64,000 nt of DNA from Diphasiastrum complanatum (taxonomy: Eukaryota; Streptophyta; Lycopodiopsida; Lycopodiales; Lycopodiaceae), in contig CM055102.1 in the NCBI GenBank assembly GCA_029204225.1, forward strand, positions 28,512,969 to 28,576,968. The letters run 5' to 3'. The notes beneath the pieces were generated by a model. The model did no database searches. It saw only the letters and a program-made list of their open reading frames with translations, and was not told where the DNA came from. The stretch's first letter is position 1. Each line of letters begins with the position of its first letter. Shown here one piece after another: positions 13,681-27,111 of this stretch. Both the position numbers and the translations under genes were made by a program.

Positions 13681-13744
13681 AAAAAGATAAACCCAACCTC
13701 ACTCCATATTATAAAGGACCCCTTGCCAAGGTGGGGACTTCTTT

Positions 13745-13906
<162 letters not shown>

Positions 13907-14136
13907 AAAAGATTTCACATAGTCCCCTTTGACAAGTCAAGACCAAACCTTTTGAACCATTTTATTTTATAGCATAATAGATAAAAACAAAGCTGTATAA
14001 AGTCTCATAGTACAAGGTACAAAGAAATTTCTAGGACACTCAACTGTTACCTGCCACCATCCCACAAACACAACCGCACGAGTTAGTTACATGAGGAAGA
14101 CAGGTGTCATAGTTGAGCATCAATTGTTATCCAAAC

Positions 14137-14490
14137 AATTTCTAGATAGTTAGAGCATTCATTTAACTTAGTAGGGTATCTTAGGTAGGTGTCGTCGAGT
14201 GTGAATAATTAGGCATCTATGACATCCATGCATTCTTTGTCAGATAACGATAATCGATGGAATAAGAGTATCAAATATAGAGAAAAAGAAGGAACACAAG
14301 AGCATTCGACTATGATTTACACATGCATAGACAATAGTGAATTTGTAGATTGAAGCTGTTGAATACAACTATCAAATCATGAAAGAGAATCGTGTGATCA
14401 ATAAGGCTAACAGTAGTAGTAGTGCACTAAGCGTTGTGATCCTACTATGCTTCTTCAGTTGATCGAAGATGCAATTGACAAATAAATTGA
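14137..14490 (-). repeat. LTR fragment, copia family W
   Basis: It aligns by eye with 4124-4480 (shared blocks include TTAGGTAGGTGTCGTCGA, AACACAAGAGCATT and GTGATCCTACTATGCTTCTT). No internal element sequence accompanies it, so it is a solo or truncated LTR. Orientation is inferred from the copy at 4 kb. Confidence 0.6.
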
Positions 14491-14785
14491 TCTCTCTATC
14501 ATCTTAGATTGCTCTCACTCACTCTCTGGATAGATTCATATTATAATGACTCTGATAATCTATTGCAATTGATTGCTTGATTGATTGACTGCCTTCTATT
14601 TACGGATTCTACTTTGTGTCTATATATACAAAGTAACAGTTTATCGTCTAGATCACCTCCTGTAAATGATGTGTTTAACACTAAGTGTGTGTTTACAAAA
14701 AGAGACTAGTCTGATTAGTACATTTTGCATTATGACATGTAGTCAATTAGGTGAAAAGTGACGATTATTTGCATATAGTAATTGT

Positions 14786-15217
14786 TACGGTACTCTAGTG
14801 TATAAAGTTATTAGTTATGCCTCATTATTCCGAACTTGGCCGGTAATGTAATAAATTATCTTATGAGGGCCCAGACCTATAATTGGACTATGGAGCACTT
14901 GCATGGTGTTTGACTGCTATAATGCAAGAATAGGAGGCCAATTGCTTTTGTTTGGGTTGTATGGGATCCTGGAAGTAATATTCTCTCCCTAATGGAGATT
15001 ATATATACTTATGGAACTCACTCATTTCCCTATTGGATTTTTTGATTCATGAAATCAGAATCCCCTCTTCTCTTTATTCATTCATCTTGTCTTAAGGATG
15101 AAGTGGCTAGGGTATTTACTAGCCATTTTTTGTTGGTTGGGTGGTTTTGCTCCACATGTGTCCCTTTGGTTGCATGTAACAAAATTTGAGAAAATCTTTA
15201 CTTGGCGATCGTTCTAG
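14786..15217 (+). repeat. LTR of non-coding element family K
   Basis: It starts TGTTACGG and ends next to a primer site at 15218. The reverse complement of 63596-64000 is clearly homologous over its length (shared GCACTTGCATGGTGTTTGAC and GTTGGTTGGGTGGTTTTGCT). Length about 430 bp. Confidence 0.7.
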
Positions 15218-15229
15218 TGGTACCAAAGC
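15218..15229 (+). other. primer binding site, family K
   Basis: TGGTACCAAAGC; the sister copy (complement, 63584-63595) reads TGGTATCAAAGC, close to the tRNA-iMet complement. Confidence 0.65.
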
Positions 15230-15660
15230 TAAGGATTACATCAATCAGAAAGTGGAGTTAGGATTCTTGCTTTCTGCAGCTTTTTGGTGGATTTCTTTGC
15301 TTTTTGCTTCCAAGTGGTGGAATTGACTTCCAAGTAGGTGGCTTCTCAGATCTTGATGTAGTTTTAGCCTATTGGTCATGGTTATGGACTTTTTCGATAG
15401 AAAATGATAGAGATCAATGGATTTTTTTACGGTTTTTTGTGGTTTTTCAACTAGATTTCAAATATTTTGCTTGAAATTTATCAAAGCTACTAATCTTGAA
15501 CGTTTTTCAGAATTGTACTTGCTGTTTTACAGCTATTATGATTGATTATAATGATTGCATTCCGGTTGAAATGTCAAAAGGTTGCTTAGATAGTGATTTT
15601 TGTCCAAAATTTGGTGTTTTTGGGCTAGAAATGGGCTATATGAACCATGATTGACTGAAA
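15230..15660 (+). mobile_element. internal region of K element (no ORF)
   Basis: It is homologous to the reverse complement of about 63130-63583 (shared GGTGGAATTGACTTCCAAGTA-like and TTTATCAAAGCTACT blocks), so the two copies agree inside as well as in the LTR. No open frame is conserved between them, which suggests a large non-autonomous LTR element (LARD type). The element probably continues towards 16.4 kb, where no homology to the second copy is seen. Confidence 0.55.
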
Positions 15661-16472
15661 TCAGAACCTTTGGTAATTGAATTTAATTTATTTACAGTAG
15701 ATCTGGCCTGATTGCACTTACATGTGGGTTTGATCCACAAATTTTGACAAAAATGATCAAAAAATGGTCAAAACACATGGTTTTTTAGTGGTTTTTTCAT
15801 TATTTTTGGGTTTTCATAAAATTCATGGCTAATATTTTGCATACATGTTTTCAGAGGTGTAATAATGTTGTCCTAAGGCTTTCATGAATTTAGGTCAGGA
15901 TTGGACACCATTAAGGGTCTCAAAAATTCAAAAAAAGTGTATTTTTGAGGTTTTTTGAGCATGAATAACTCTCAATAGCTCCTCTGAACCTGCTGGATTT
16001 TTTGACAGGCTGAAAGATATGATGGATTTCCTATTATTCAAGCCATCATGCCCTCAATTTGGAGCTTGGGGTCATAGGTACCATTATCTTGAAGTTTTGC
16101 TTGTTAAAGGAGTCCATAAATGCAATTTTTGCATGATCCGAGCTTATGATTGCTTGCTAGACCTGATGGAAGCCTCTATGACTCTCTAATGAGCATTAGA
16201 AGAGTTCTTGTAACCTTAGATTGGATGCTATATGGGTTGGACATGGATTTTTGGCATACACCCTTGGAAAAAGTGTGCCCTCCTACTGGTGTTTCAGTCA
16301 TTTACTTGTCGCATGTGTAAAGCCTAGGTGGCAGGGCCAAAAAGCTTATTTCCCAGTTACTAGGCTATTTATGAAAATCAACTAGTTATGAAGGTCGGAG
16401 CAACCATACCCGCCAAGGTGGTATGACATTTTCCCATCATACTTAGTATACGCCACATGTTTAAGTGTAATT

Positions 16473-16473
<1 letters not shown>
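15661..16473. other. no gene recognised
   Basis: AT-rich, T-rich runs, no domain; possibly more of the K element interior. Confidence 0.45.

Positions 16474-16543
<70 letters not shown>
16474..16543. repeat. (CA)n microsatellite
   Basis: About 35 CA units. Confidence 0.97.
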
Positions 16544-16544
<1 letters not shown>

Positions 16545-16966
16545 TACAAAGAAATACAAAATCGGTATGGAATGTACAAAACTGGTTCCATGCTAGTTTC
16601 ATGGGGATAACCCATAGAACTAGTACAAAACCTCTATTTTTATTTTTAATTGTTTTCAAAATACTTAAAAAATGCTAAAATCTATCCAACATACCAAAAT
16701 GTAGGAAAATGAAGTAAAATAAAAAAAACCTGCTACAACATATAAAAATAGAAATATGTACTCTCTTTTTGTGAAATTGGGACTTTCTTGGCCTATTTTT
16801 GTCATTTGTAGTGTTTTTTTGACATTTTTTTGGGGGTTTTTTTTAGCTATTTTTGCAAATTAAAAAATTAATTAAAAAAAATAGGAGTTCCATTGTACAA
16901 AACAATTCCATATCAGGATCCCTCCCCCCGAAACTAGTTTTGTGGGAACATTGATATATAAATATG

Positions 16967-16970
<4 letters not shown>

Positions 16971-17008
<38 letters not shown>
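16971..17008. repeat. (TA)n microsatellite
   Basis: About 19 TA units, flanked by AT-rich DNA without recognised genes. Confidence 0.95.
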
Positions 17009-17012
<4 letters not shown>

Positions 17013-17287
17013 TATTTCTGTGTCACATTTGTGCCTATGCATGGGTGCATCCTCCCACATGCCCATTTTTTAGGTAGAAAATGTGGAATAGAATATTTTT
17101 AGTATAAAGTATGATGCATGACATATTATCCAACGATTTGGTAGGGCCCCCCAAAACTTCACATACCTATAGCCTATTGTCATACATGTCCATATTTGGC
17201 AAATTGAGGCCAACTTTGTTTTAGACTTAGAGTTTGATTTTCAAAGTTCTTAGTCTAAATTTCATTTGAAAAAACACTTTTTGAAAG

Positions 17288-17793
17288 TGTGAGAAGTTAG
17301 AAGTCGAGTTTGAGTAGATTCAAATTTGAATGTTGGGTACTTTGAATCTAGACCCAAAAATAGTAGGGTTAGCATTTTGGTGGGAAAGCCAAGTGGCCAA
17401 ATAGGGTTTGGACCTGTTATAAAAGGATGTAACTCATGGAGAGACATATCTTCTCTCTTCTCTATCTCATTTCATGCTTATACATGGTTCTCTTGGGTTC
17501 TACTATCCATTTGTGCATTATACTTGTGATTGCATGCAATTCTATGCGTAAAATGATCTATATATGCTATTTTTGGATCCACACATGTGAAATATAGTAG
17601 CTTGCTAGTTTTGTATGGACAACAATGGTACTTTATCTTGTGATTCATGTTTGATCAAGTTCTATTAGAGTTTGCATCTCATTTATTGTGTAGATGCTGA
17701 TTTTTCTACATTGGTGAGATTGGTAGAGTAGTTTCTTTTGTAACCCAAGATCTTTTTGTGGATTGGATCATCATTGATCTGAATTCCTTCACA
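17288..17793 (+). repeat. probable LTR, family V
   Basis: The right end TTCACA abuts a primer site at 17794. TGTGAG at 17288 is a plausible start because it pairs with the end, and a TATA-like GTTATAAAAGG lies at about 17416. No second copy is present in the window, so the left limit is a guess. Confidence 0.4.
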
Positions 17794-17806
17794 TGGTATC
17801 AGAGCT
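17794..17806 (+). other. primer binding site (tRNA-iMet), family V
   Basis: TGGTATCAGAGCT after an LTR-like end. The sequence that follows has no readable gag-pol, so the element is gutted. Confidence 0.7.
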
Positions 17807-18819
17807 TGTGTTTCAGGTTATGAAGGAGAAAATCATATCTATCAATGATTTGGTGAAGATATCAAGGCTAGAGCATGCTAGAGAGGATTCTACCCCAAAA
17901 TCAAGATTTTTGCTTTTGTAGATTGGATTATTTGTAGATTAGCAGTTAGCCTTTCATGAAGAATGCATCCATCATGTCATCCATGTCCCCCTTGTGATCA
18001 TGCACTATGAATGGCACATCCTCGTGTACTGTGTCTCCTTGGGACATCTTCGTGCAAGTCCACGGGTGGTAGTATGCGAGGAAAGTGGTGGCTCTCGTGC
18101 ACTTGCACGTCTGAATCTTGCAGATTGCATGGCAACATCTAGTTGAATTCTTTGATAGTCATGTGAGTGCGAGTCATTGTCCTACACAATACAAGTGCAA
18201 CAACAATAAAGAATAACAGAATATTCCTCCAATTGTGAAGGGCGCCAAATAACATACATGGCAAGGGTGCGTGCAATCATGTTTTTTAGCAATACAAAGT
18301 GCTTTGCAAATTAGAACTCATCGAAGAACCGACTTTGGGCCGCACAAATAATGACTCTCTCTCAATCTGTCCATACACGTGAACGTGTGATATAGTAGTA
18401 CGTCGCTCTCGTCGCAGTGCATACTTACATTGTGTACATGGGCATGGTATTCTCTGGTATGGCTAGAGGCCTGTGATGGTCCGGCGCTCATCATCTGAAA
18501 AAGAGCTCGAGGAACGCAAACTCGCCATTTTTATCAGTGCACCTTGACAATTGACAATGGATGGAATACAAAATCAGAAATGATCAGCAATACATAAAAT
18601 AAACTAATTGAATGCACTGAGACGAATACAAGACATGTTTATAATTACTAATTTTGATTCTAGTGCAACTAGTCTCTTCAATTTACCAATACAAGATAAA
18701 TTAATTCAAATTTTAAGATAGGTCTAATTAAATCCCTACTCATTTATATTTGTGACAAGGCCAATTACAATTTTGTGATCCATGCTCATTGTTTGTGACA
18801 AGGCCAACTACAATCTTGT
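17807..18819. other. no gene recognised; GC-richer island at 17990-18540
   Basis: The island is visibly richer in G+C than its surroundings. On the minus strand it has a short frame starting MASLRSSSSFSDDERR and a donor-like AATGTAAGTAT, but no complete product. I do not recognise it. Confidence 0.35.
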
Positions 18820-18926
18820 GAAGAACGAGGCTAGCCATGTAATAATGGACATAGGCATGGATCAAATTTTGCCTAGATATGCGATCCATGCCTATGTGCA
18901 CCATTACTTGGCTAGCCTCGCTCTTC
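18820..18926. ncRNA. long near-perfect hairpin (MIRNA-like or MITE remnant)
   Basis: Arms 18820-18863 and 18883-18926 are 44 nt each and complementary except for a few mismatches and small bulges; the loop is 19 nt. Plant miRNA precursors and short foldback transposons both look like this. No mature miRNA is recognised and transcription is unknown. Just upstream the motif GTGACAAGGCCAA occurs twice (18751, 18795). Confidence 0.4.
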
Positions 18927-20325
18927 AGTTCTCCTAAACCAATGAAAACTAACATTTGCATAATATTCTACTTCTGCATCCAATTGGGGGGGTCCAAAGT
19001 TAAGGTGTTTTTGATCAAAATGCCTAAACATCCAAATTCTTAAAGATTCCTTCTACACTAAAGTCACATGTTATCATCTAGTCACCATGTGTCATTGGCA
19101 TGATATCTCACAGTAGGAAAATAGTGTTACGCTCATATGGTTAGAAGTCATTCATACACATTAGTTCAAGAATAAGATTAAGTTTTTGTTTGTTTGTACA
19201 CGTATGCATCGAACATAATATAGACCCTTGCTGACAACTTAATCAGTCAGAGTGTAATTCATTCGAGTTACTCTAATATCATTGTGCATACAGAACGCTT
19301 TATCTTCAGTTTGATAGAGGAAAATTGTTGTTTAGCATTCATTACATGTATACAACTTTTCCAAAAGTGGTATTGGTTGCCTACAAAATGTTTGTTGACA
19401 ACCAGATTTTTCTCTCGACTCCATTTCATTCGAAATAAGTGAATAATGTATCAACTTAACAACTTTTAAGAGCTATTTTCTTGGGAAACAATCTAAATAC
19501 TACATAAACCGTGTTGGTATATGACGACATATGTCAATTTTTGGCGCCATTGCCAGAGATAGCCAAATTAAGTTGATGCAAACTTTCAACTCCATCTCCA
19601 TCCCCATTGCATGTCAGATTAAGTTGCTCGACTAGAAAGATATCGAAGACTTTGTGAAGAATTTTTCAAACGACTTCAAGAATCTTTGCAAAGAGGAGAA
19701 TCACCTTTCCTAAATTTCACTCATAGAAACCTACTTGGTGTTGGATTATTCTCCTTCTTACCAATCGACTAATCGGTTTTAATCTTCATCCATTGCTTAT
19801 CCAATTCTGAGGATTTTCCTGTGTGTTTACACAGTCTGTAGAATTACAAGTGTTTTTACACAGTCTACAAAATTACACGGAGTTTACGATAGTGTCACAT
19901 TTTTTGCTTGACAGACATCTCGTGTAAAATCATAGTGTCGCATTTTTTTCCATTTTCAAAGAGCCTCAAATGTTAAGAAAATGACTCTGGTAAAGTGTGG
20001 AACAACCCTAAATGAGATTTAAAGGCACTTTTGTATTTTTCGCGAAAAATCCGACAATGTCGCCTGTGGCTATTTTAGTTCATTTCTGCAGAGCAACCAT
20101 TTTGGTTCATTTATTCAGACCATATGTTTACGGCCAATTTAACCGCTTATCAACAATCAATGATAAGGACTGAATGGATGCCCACTAATCACCAGCCAAC
20201 TGGCGATTGCATTTGACAACCTAATATCTTAAGTATAAATAGTTGTTCATATTCATACAGTTGAATTATTTGAAATCCTCTGAAATTCATTGAAAATCAG
20301 AATTATCAGAGGCATTTGAATAGTT

Positions 20326-20327
<2 letters not shown>
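18927..20327. other. no gene recognised
   Basis: No domain found. The part at 19.85-20.3 kb has short repeated TTTTACACAGTCT motifs and a TATA-like AAGTATAAATAG at about 20232, so it may be LTR-derived. Confidence 0.45.

Positions 20328-20410
<83 letters not shown>
20328..20410. repeat. (CT)n microsatellite
   Basis: About 41 CT units. Confidence 0.97.
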
Positions 20411-20413
<3 letters not shown>

Positions 20414-20934
20414 CCTGCGAGCTTGAACAATTCTGAGCATTCTAGCTCACTTCTTAGAGTTGTTTTAGAGATTGCTATTACGCCACTACTTATCAACATT
20501 GCGCTTAATTCAGATTTCCATTTTAGCCACTCAAAGATAGCATAGAGTATGCGGCTTCGATTCGCAACTTATCGTTCTCACTGACTTCTATTACAGTTTC
20601 ATACTGAATCAATACTATCTTTCATTGCATTCAGCTTTTGTCTCAGAATGTATGCATTTCTGTATTTGTTTGTGACTAATTAGCAAAAAATTTGCACTAA
20701 TTATTTGTCTGATAACTTTTGATGCTTAATTGTTTGGCTACGTAATCACTGTAGTACCAGAGATTTCAAAGTTAGTTACTATAAGTTCAAACATGATTTC
20801 TATCACTATTGTTTGTTTGAAATTGATAGCGTAGTCATGCATTGGAAAGATGAAGATAGTTTATTTTGCCATGCACAAAAGGTTTTCTTTCTAGACACAC
20901 GAATTATTTCTATTCGTTTCTTTTCGAGCTAGAC
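20411..20934. other. LTR-like sequence, weak
   Basis: A stretch at 20690-20745 (TGTTTGGCTACGTAAT and neighbours) resembles the reverse complement of the U-family LTR near 49.03 kb, followed by a poor primer-like TAGTACCAGAG. Nothing coding is seen. Confidence 0.3.
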
Positions 20935-21333
20935 CTATGTTTTGTGTGACTTCACCACTTCACGATGCTGCTCTTCTTGCAACATGATTCCATGGAAGTC
21001 TTCAAAAGTAGACAATCTCTCCCTCGAAGCAATGCCGCTCACAAACATCTGTAGCCCTTCCGAGACACCATTCATTGTGGTATGTACCAATTCAATGTCC
21101 CTAATTGGTTCTCCAATTGCCACAAGTCGATCTCTTAGCTCCTTTATCCTTGCGAAGAAAGATCCCACTGATTCACTTTCTTCCATCCTTACTGCGTTCA
21201 ATCTTGACTTCAAGAACATGGCCCGAGCTGGATTGCAAGTTTGAAATTGCATTCTAAGAGCTTCCCAAGAATTTTCAGATATTGTAGTTAGAAGCCCCAT
21301 CAAGTCTGCTTGCATTGCCCAAAATTGCCTCAT
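20935..21333 (-). pseudogene. copia gag (UBN2) fragment
   Basis: The minus strand reads SWEALRMQFQTCNPARAMFL, ESESVGSFFARIKELRDRL and IELVHTTMNGVSEGLQMFV, the usual order of copia UBN2 gag helices. The 132-residue frame is open, but no zinc knuckle, protease or later pol domain follows on its 3' side, so this is a stranded piece of an element. Gag would form the cytoplasmic virus-like particle. Confidence 0.7.
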
Positions 21334-22121
21334 TCATGTTTGCCATCTGCTTGAAACTCCACTTGTAGGCTATAAAGTGTATGCCGAAGCCAACCACAAT
21401 GTCAGAAATAAAAAATAATGACCTGCAATTATTGGCTTACCAGGCCACGCGCCGCTCTTTCGCCAAATTGAAAGCCAAACTGGTGTCGCTTTCCGAAATG
21501 CTTCTCGTCACCAACTCCCAGCTACCTGCCTAGTGGAATGGTGAAATCACTTCTGGTGCACTCTGAACAGTTTCTCCACGGTAATCACTTTGTTTTGGTG
21601 TATCGTACTTGTAGGTACAGTAAGGGTGCCCTTCGTTTGGAGGCTATAGCCTTTCGTTTGGCCAAAATAGACTAAAAGAAATAAAAATAAAGGCAATTTG
21701 GGTTTTTGAACTGTTTCTTCAGTGTGAATAAACTTCACCTTTCACAAAACTTGGGAACCAACAAATTTTTCAGTTTAAATTTTTTAATAAAAAAAAGGCC
21801 TATTTTGGGTTTCAATTCTTCATGACCATTTCAAAGTTCATCTAATATCTAATGGCTCTTTAAAAGTTCATATAATGGCTCTTTAGGATATTGTGGCCCA
21901 CGTTGCTCACGATCTTCACCGTGGATTCACCTCCTCATTCATCGGACGACTGTCAGAGATTAGAGTGGTGATCTTGAGCCCTGTCCATTCAATACACTAT
22001 GGCTTCTTCTCCTCACCGCACGCGACGGTCCTCTCTCTGTCTCTCTTCTCTACCAGTGATGGCAGCCCCACGCCCTCACACACAAGCTTTGGAAATTCTT
22101 TTGCTTCACTCCAGCTCGGTT
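21334..22121. other. no gene recognised
   Basis: Mixed AT-rich sequence up to the breakpoint of the WRKY duplication; no domain is found. WRKY exon 3, which would lie here if copy A were complete, was looked for and not found. Confidence 0.5.
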
Positions 22122-22188
22122 TAGGTTTGCTTTGATTTATTCTTTGATTTCAACACATGCAATGTGGAAAAGTAAGTATTAACAAAAC

Positions 22189-22649
22189 CTGTGATGAGGA
22201 CTTTGCTTCACTGTCTTTCTTCCATACTTCCTCCATCTGTAACCATCATCAATGTTCTCTCTTTCGTTTGCGGTTTTGATTGCATATCTGGGTTGGCGAT
22301 TTTTATGCCTGATAGTCTTTCTGCTCCTAAATTTGCACTTCCTGAGCATTCAAACAGCACATACCATCATACATATTATTGAGTAGAAATAAGCTGTAGC
22401 ATATTTCTTGACGTGTTATAACCTCTTCAAACAAGAAAAATTCAGCAGATAAATGGAGAAGTAGGATGAATTGAGCATGCTTCACAAAATGCTGGCTTCC
22501 GTTATCCAAATTTATTCAAACATAAACACTCCGTGTACACTTCAAGATCTACATCACCAGTCGTAAATGTATAATAGTTGAACAGTCTTGCTGAAAAAAC
22601 AACAGCTGTGGTGGCTATGATCAAACAAGATGTGTGTGTGTGTGTGTGC

Positions 22650-22723
<74 letters not shown>

Positions 22724-23398
22724 GTACCGATCAGCTCCTTCGACATGACGGTTCTCCAAATCATCTAGAGGAATCTCAGGCGTTGTCCTCTTGAGCCTAC
22801 TGTTAGCTGAGCTTTTCTCTTTCAAACTCTGGCAATAGTTCTCACCAGTAATTAAAGGAGATGATGGTAGGCTACAATATTCTAGATCTCTCGACGGGGT
22901 GGTCTTGTGGTCTTCAAATTCCGTTGCCTCCTCCTCGCAAGCTTCTCTCATTTCGTTGGATTCCGTTTTGCTCAATTCCCGGTCTTCAAGGGACGTACAA
23001 ATGTTTCCAGAAGTAGTCTCTATTGAATTGGATTCAGCTGAACATAAAGGATGCAGCAAGTTCGATCCACTATCATTGTAAGACAGGTGCTGAGGTGCAC
23101 TACAAGGTGAAGCCCGTATGCTGATCTGGTCCGAATCAGATCGTGAAGCTAAATCTGGCGGTATTGAACGAGTGGGTGTCGGTGTGCCGAGAAGTTCTTT
23201 CTGTAATGCTAATATATAGTTAGTGAAAGGGCTTAATTCCTCCGGATGACATGGGTGTAGGGTAGAAGAATCTAATCTCAAAGAGGATAGAGGAAAACTC
23301 CTTGCTACACTAGCTCTGGTCGGGATGGAAGTGTCTTCTATATCATCAATTTCATACGACTGCGGCATCGCTGCTTGAGAAGGTAATTGTGCGTCCAT
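22189..23398 (-). pseudogene. WRKY transcription factor copy A (exons 1-2 only)
   Basis: Exon 1 is 22728-23398 from ATG at 23398; exon 2 is 22189-22341 and carries DDGYRWRKYGRKTVKQSPHHR. The splice sites are the same as in copy B, including the R-type intron after the AG of the arginine codon. Exon 3 with the zinc finger is missing: homology to B stops at 22122 and nothing like it is found between there and 14 kb. A product would keep the DNA-contacting WRKYGRK strand but lose the Cys2-HisHis zinc site, so it should not fold as a DNA-binding domain. The coding sequence has no stop or frameshift and differs from B in one visible codon (Asn for Ser before ERENIDD). It is therefore a very recent partial duplicate or an assembly duplicate. 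Confidence 0.8.
22632..22720. repeat. (GT)n(GA)n in intron 1 of WRKY copy A
   Basis: On the coding strand this is GTACTCA then (CT)n(CA)n, beginning 7 nt after the exon 1 end. It is shorter than in copy B. Confidence 0.97.
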
Positions 23399-23794
23399 TA
23401 ATTCAGGTATATGACGAAGTTATTGCTAAACATTTAGACGTAGCACGATCAGTTTGTGATCGTTGTTAAATATCGGCTGTTTCGAAGTAGGCTAGAAGGC
23501 GCAAAGTCTGTCTATGGTTGAGAAATTCCCAGTCTGTCTCTCGGAGAGTATAGAGCACCTGAATAAAAGATAATGAATACACAGTTCGCCTTAGCGCTGC
23601 CCAGCGTTTGCAAAAGCTAAGATGAAAAAGATAAACGCTTTTGGAATCACCAAAATTTGGGGCTGAAAGCGCCAGCCCAATATCTCTATCTAGCAAATAC
23701 ATGCGCACTAATGAAAACAAATATATATAACAACAGGATACCCAAAGAGACCAGATTCACTTAACGCGGATAACTTTGAAGGAGCCACTCCAGG

Positions 23795-23802
23795 TTATAT
23801 AG
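23795..23802 (-). promoter_or_regulatory. TATA-like box upstream of WRKY copy A
   Basis: CTATATAA on the minus strand about 400 bp before the ATG. It is present identically in B (32783-32790); copy C lacks the central five bases at the homologous place. Promoter function is inferred. Confidence 0.35.
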
Positions 23803-24179
23803 CATGTGGCATGGACGAGTTCAAGCATGGAGGAAGGGAAAGACATCGTGGAAAGCAAAGCGGTGAAAAAGAAGGGATGAGGAATCGGGAGGGAGTGAGG
23901 AGGAGGAGCACGTAACTGCGCTCTCAAAATTCAAAGGCTATCTTATGTAGGTGCGTATGCATGTAATATCTTATGACGCCTTGAGATGAAGCTGAGCTCA
24001 GTGCTTGTGTAAAAGTCAGGTCATATGCATACATCTGTAGATTTGTTCTTTCCCATGAAACTAAGATGTACAAAACATTAATCCATCTCATATTAATGAA
24101 GTGTATTGCTCGAAAGGAGAATGTCTAGCATATAACAATTCCAACAATTTATTTAGATGAGTCTGATATTAAAAAAGGA

Positions 24180-25035
24180 CAAAAAATGGAGAGAGTTAGT
24201 CTTGCGATCATGAATGGAGCACTTTCAAATTTAGAAGACTCAGAAGGCCTCAACTTCAGTGTTCAATCAGAAAATGATATCTGGTGGTTGGCAGCATTTC
24301 AGGTATAGCAGTTCCTTCGCATAATCAATAGGGCTAATCATTTTAATATGGATTTCATTTGGCAAATCTTCTCTGCTTCAATATTATGAGGCTAAATCAC
24401 GTTGTTGTTTTCTCTTATAGGTGATGAAAGAAGACCATGACATTCTCTCATGGTTAATAGAACGTCATATCCTGTCACCATAAAAAATCACATGGAGGGA
24501 GTTCCACTCAATATTCCTGGAATTGGCACATTCAACATAGAATGGCATTTAGCAGGAGATCTGAAGACATCAAAATGTATGTTCAATGTATCCCATGGCG
24601 CTAACTCTAAACACCCTTGTTTGTACTGCATGAAGACAACAAAAGACATGACAAGGAGTACAAGAATATCAAGAGATCGATAAAATCCTAATTGGAAACC
24701 TGTCCTACCGATTTCTCTTCAGAATGTTCATATCTGTACATTGCATGCAGAGGTGCGTACAATAGAAAAAATAATATATTTTCACATCTTGTTTGCATGG
24801 AATTCCGAACCAGAGGCATATGCGAAGGAAGCTATTTCTAGATTAGAGGATGTTTTGTCTAAAACAAGCTTACATAAAAGCCACATTAAAATAAAAAAAG
24901 GTGATAAGCTATCAGGTAAAATAGGAAATATTCCATGCAAGCCGAGCATTGGAGGATCCAAAGCTCGAAGATTTTTATCAAATTATTTTGGCAAACAATC
25001 CAAGATTCAATACTCGATTTGGAAAGAGATTATAG
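24180..25035 (+). pseudogene. unknown transposase-like ORFs
   Basis: One frame (24450-24683) reads GTFNIEWHLAGDLKTSKCMF and then ANSKHPCLYCMKTTKDM, with a CLYC pair that could bind metal. A second (24741-25106) has LHAEVRTIEKIIYFHILFAW and KPSIGGSKARRFLSNYFGK. They appear to be successive parts of one decayed protein. The style recalls uncharacterised mobile-element proteins, but I cannot name the family. About 150 bp (24779-24927) recur at 36491-36638, supporting a dispersed element. A possible intron (24302-24420, GT...AG) precedes the first frame but joins into another phase. Confidence 0.35.
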
Positions 25036-25434
25036 CTGCAATTCTTCCGATTGAATTCGAGGTACCCCGAGGTGCCCACTTTTCGAATACAAGCAGAAAG
25101 AACTGAAGGCGACTGTATTAATGAAAGGTTGTTGACTATTGAAGAGCTATCCGAATCTCTAAACAATTCGAAGGAGATTACAGAGAAAGTATAGGAGTGA
25201 AAAAAAAAAAGCATGATACCCATATTAAAACTGTCACTCTTAAGGTTGATGATTATGCTTTGATATATGATAGTCGACATCAGAAATTCCCAGGAAAGTT
25301 ACATATGAGATGGATGGGTCCATATAAGGTTATCGAAGTATTTGAAAATGGTTTTGTCTAATTTCAGCCATTGGACGATGAATTATTATCAACATGTATT
25401 AATGGCTCCAGACTGAAGAAATATTACCTTTGAC
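25036..25434 (+). pseudogene. Ty3/gypsy integrase C-terminal remnant
   Basis: The frame 25232-25434 reads LKVDDYALIYDSRHQKFPGKLHMRW, then GPYKVIEVF and NGSRLKKYYL: the GPY/F-type C-terminal module of gypsy integrases followed by the usual NG-R-K-Y end. Upstream, in another frame, ERLLTIEELSESLNN matches the linker before it. A stop sits after ENGFV. A purine-rich TTTTGAGGGG follows at about 25440, a possible polypurine tract. The rest of the element is missing; it is joined to an unknown ORF on the left. Confidence 0.65.
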
Positions 25435-26755
<1,321 letters not shown>

Positions 26756-27035
26756 TGATGAGTTGCATTCGATGAGTTGCATCTGATGTTGCATTCGACA
26801 AGTTACATCTGACAAGTTATATCCGACGAGTTACAACCAACGAGTTGCATCCGACGAGTTACATCTGACGAGTTACATCCGACGAGTTACATCGACGAGT
26901 TACATCTGAGAGTTGCATTCGACGAGTAATATCCAACAAGTTGCATCCGACGTCTAGAACCGACAAGTTGCATCCGATGAGTTGCAACCAATGAGTTGCA
27001 TCTGATGAGTTGCATCCAACGAGTTGCATCGCATA
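26756..27035. repeat. 14-bp minisatellite
   Basis: About 20 imperfect copies of GAGTTGCATCCGAC. Variation is mostly in the last six bases and many differences are CG to TG or CA. The unit is not a multiple of three, so it is not a protein repeat. Confidence 0.85.
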
Positions 27036-27111
27036 CAAACACACACTTCGTACTAATGCATTCTCTACCACCTTTGACCTCTAGCCATCATCGACGAGCT
27101 TACCCACCCAT

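Larger units (their letters stand above)
22122..24076 (-). repeat. duplicated block A (near-identical to 31065-33080)
   Basis: The block contains WRKY exons 1-2, intron 1, the 5' flank and part of intron 2. By eye it differs from block B only by one base in exon 2, dinucleotide tract length and a 13-bp duplication in the 5' flank of B. The left breakpoint coincides with the position of a CT tract in B (30957-31051). Confidence 0.85.

Noticed and set aside
22191-22509. Frames over WRKY exon 2 on both strands (also at 31135-31453 and 55704-55949)
   Set aside because: The spliced minus-strand reading explains the conserved sequence; these frames are shadows or intron sequence.
22899-23081. Plus-strand frame inside WRKY exon 1 (repeated at 31887-32069)
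   Set aside because: Shadow of the coding exon on the other strand; present in both copies only because the blocks are identical.
23466-23720. Minus-strand frame upstream of WRKY A (also 32454-32708)
   Set aside because: It ends in a stop before the exon 1 ATG and matches 5' flank; more likely UTR or promoter than a separate gene.
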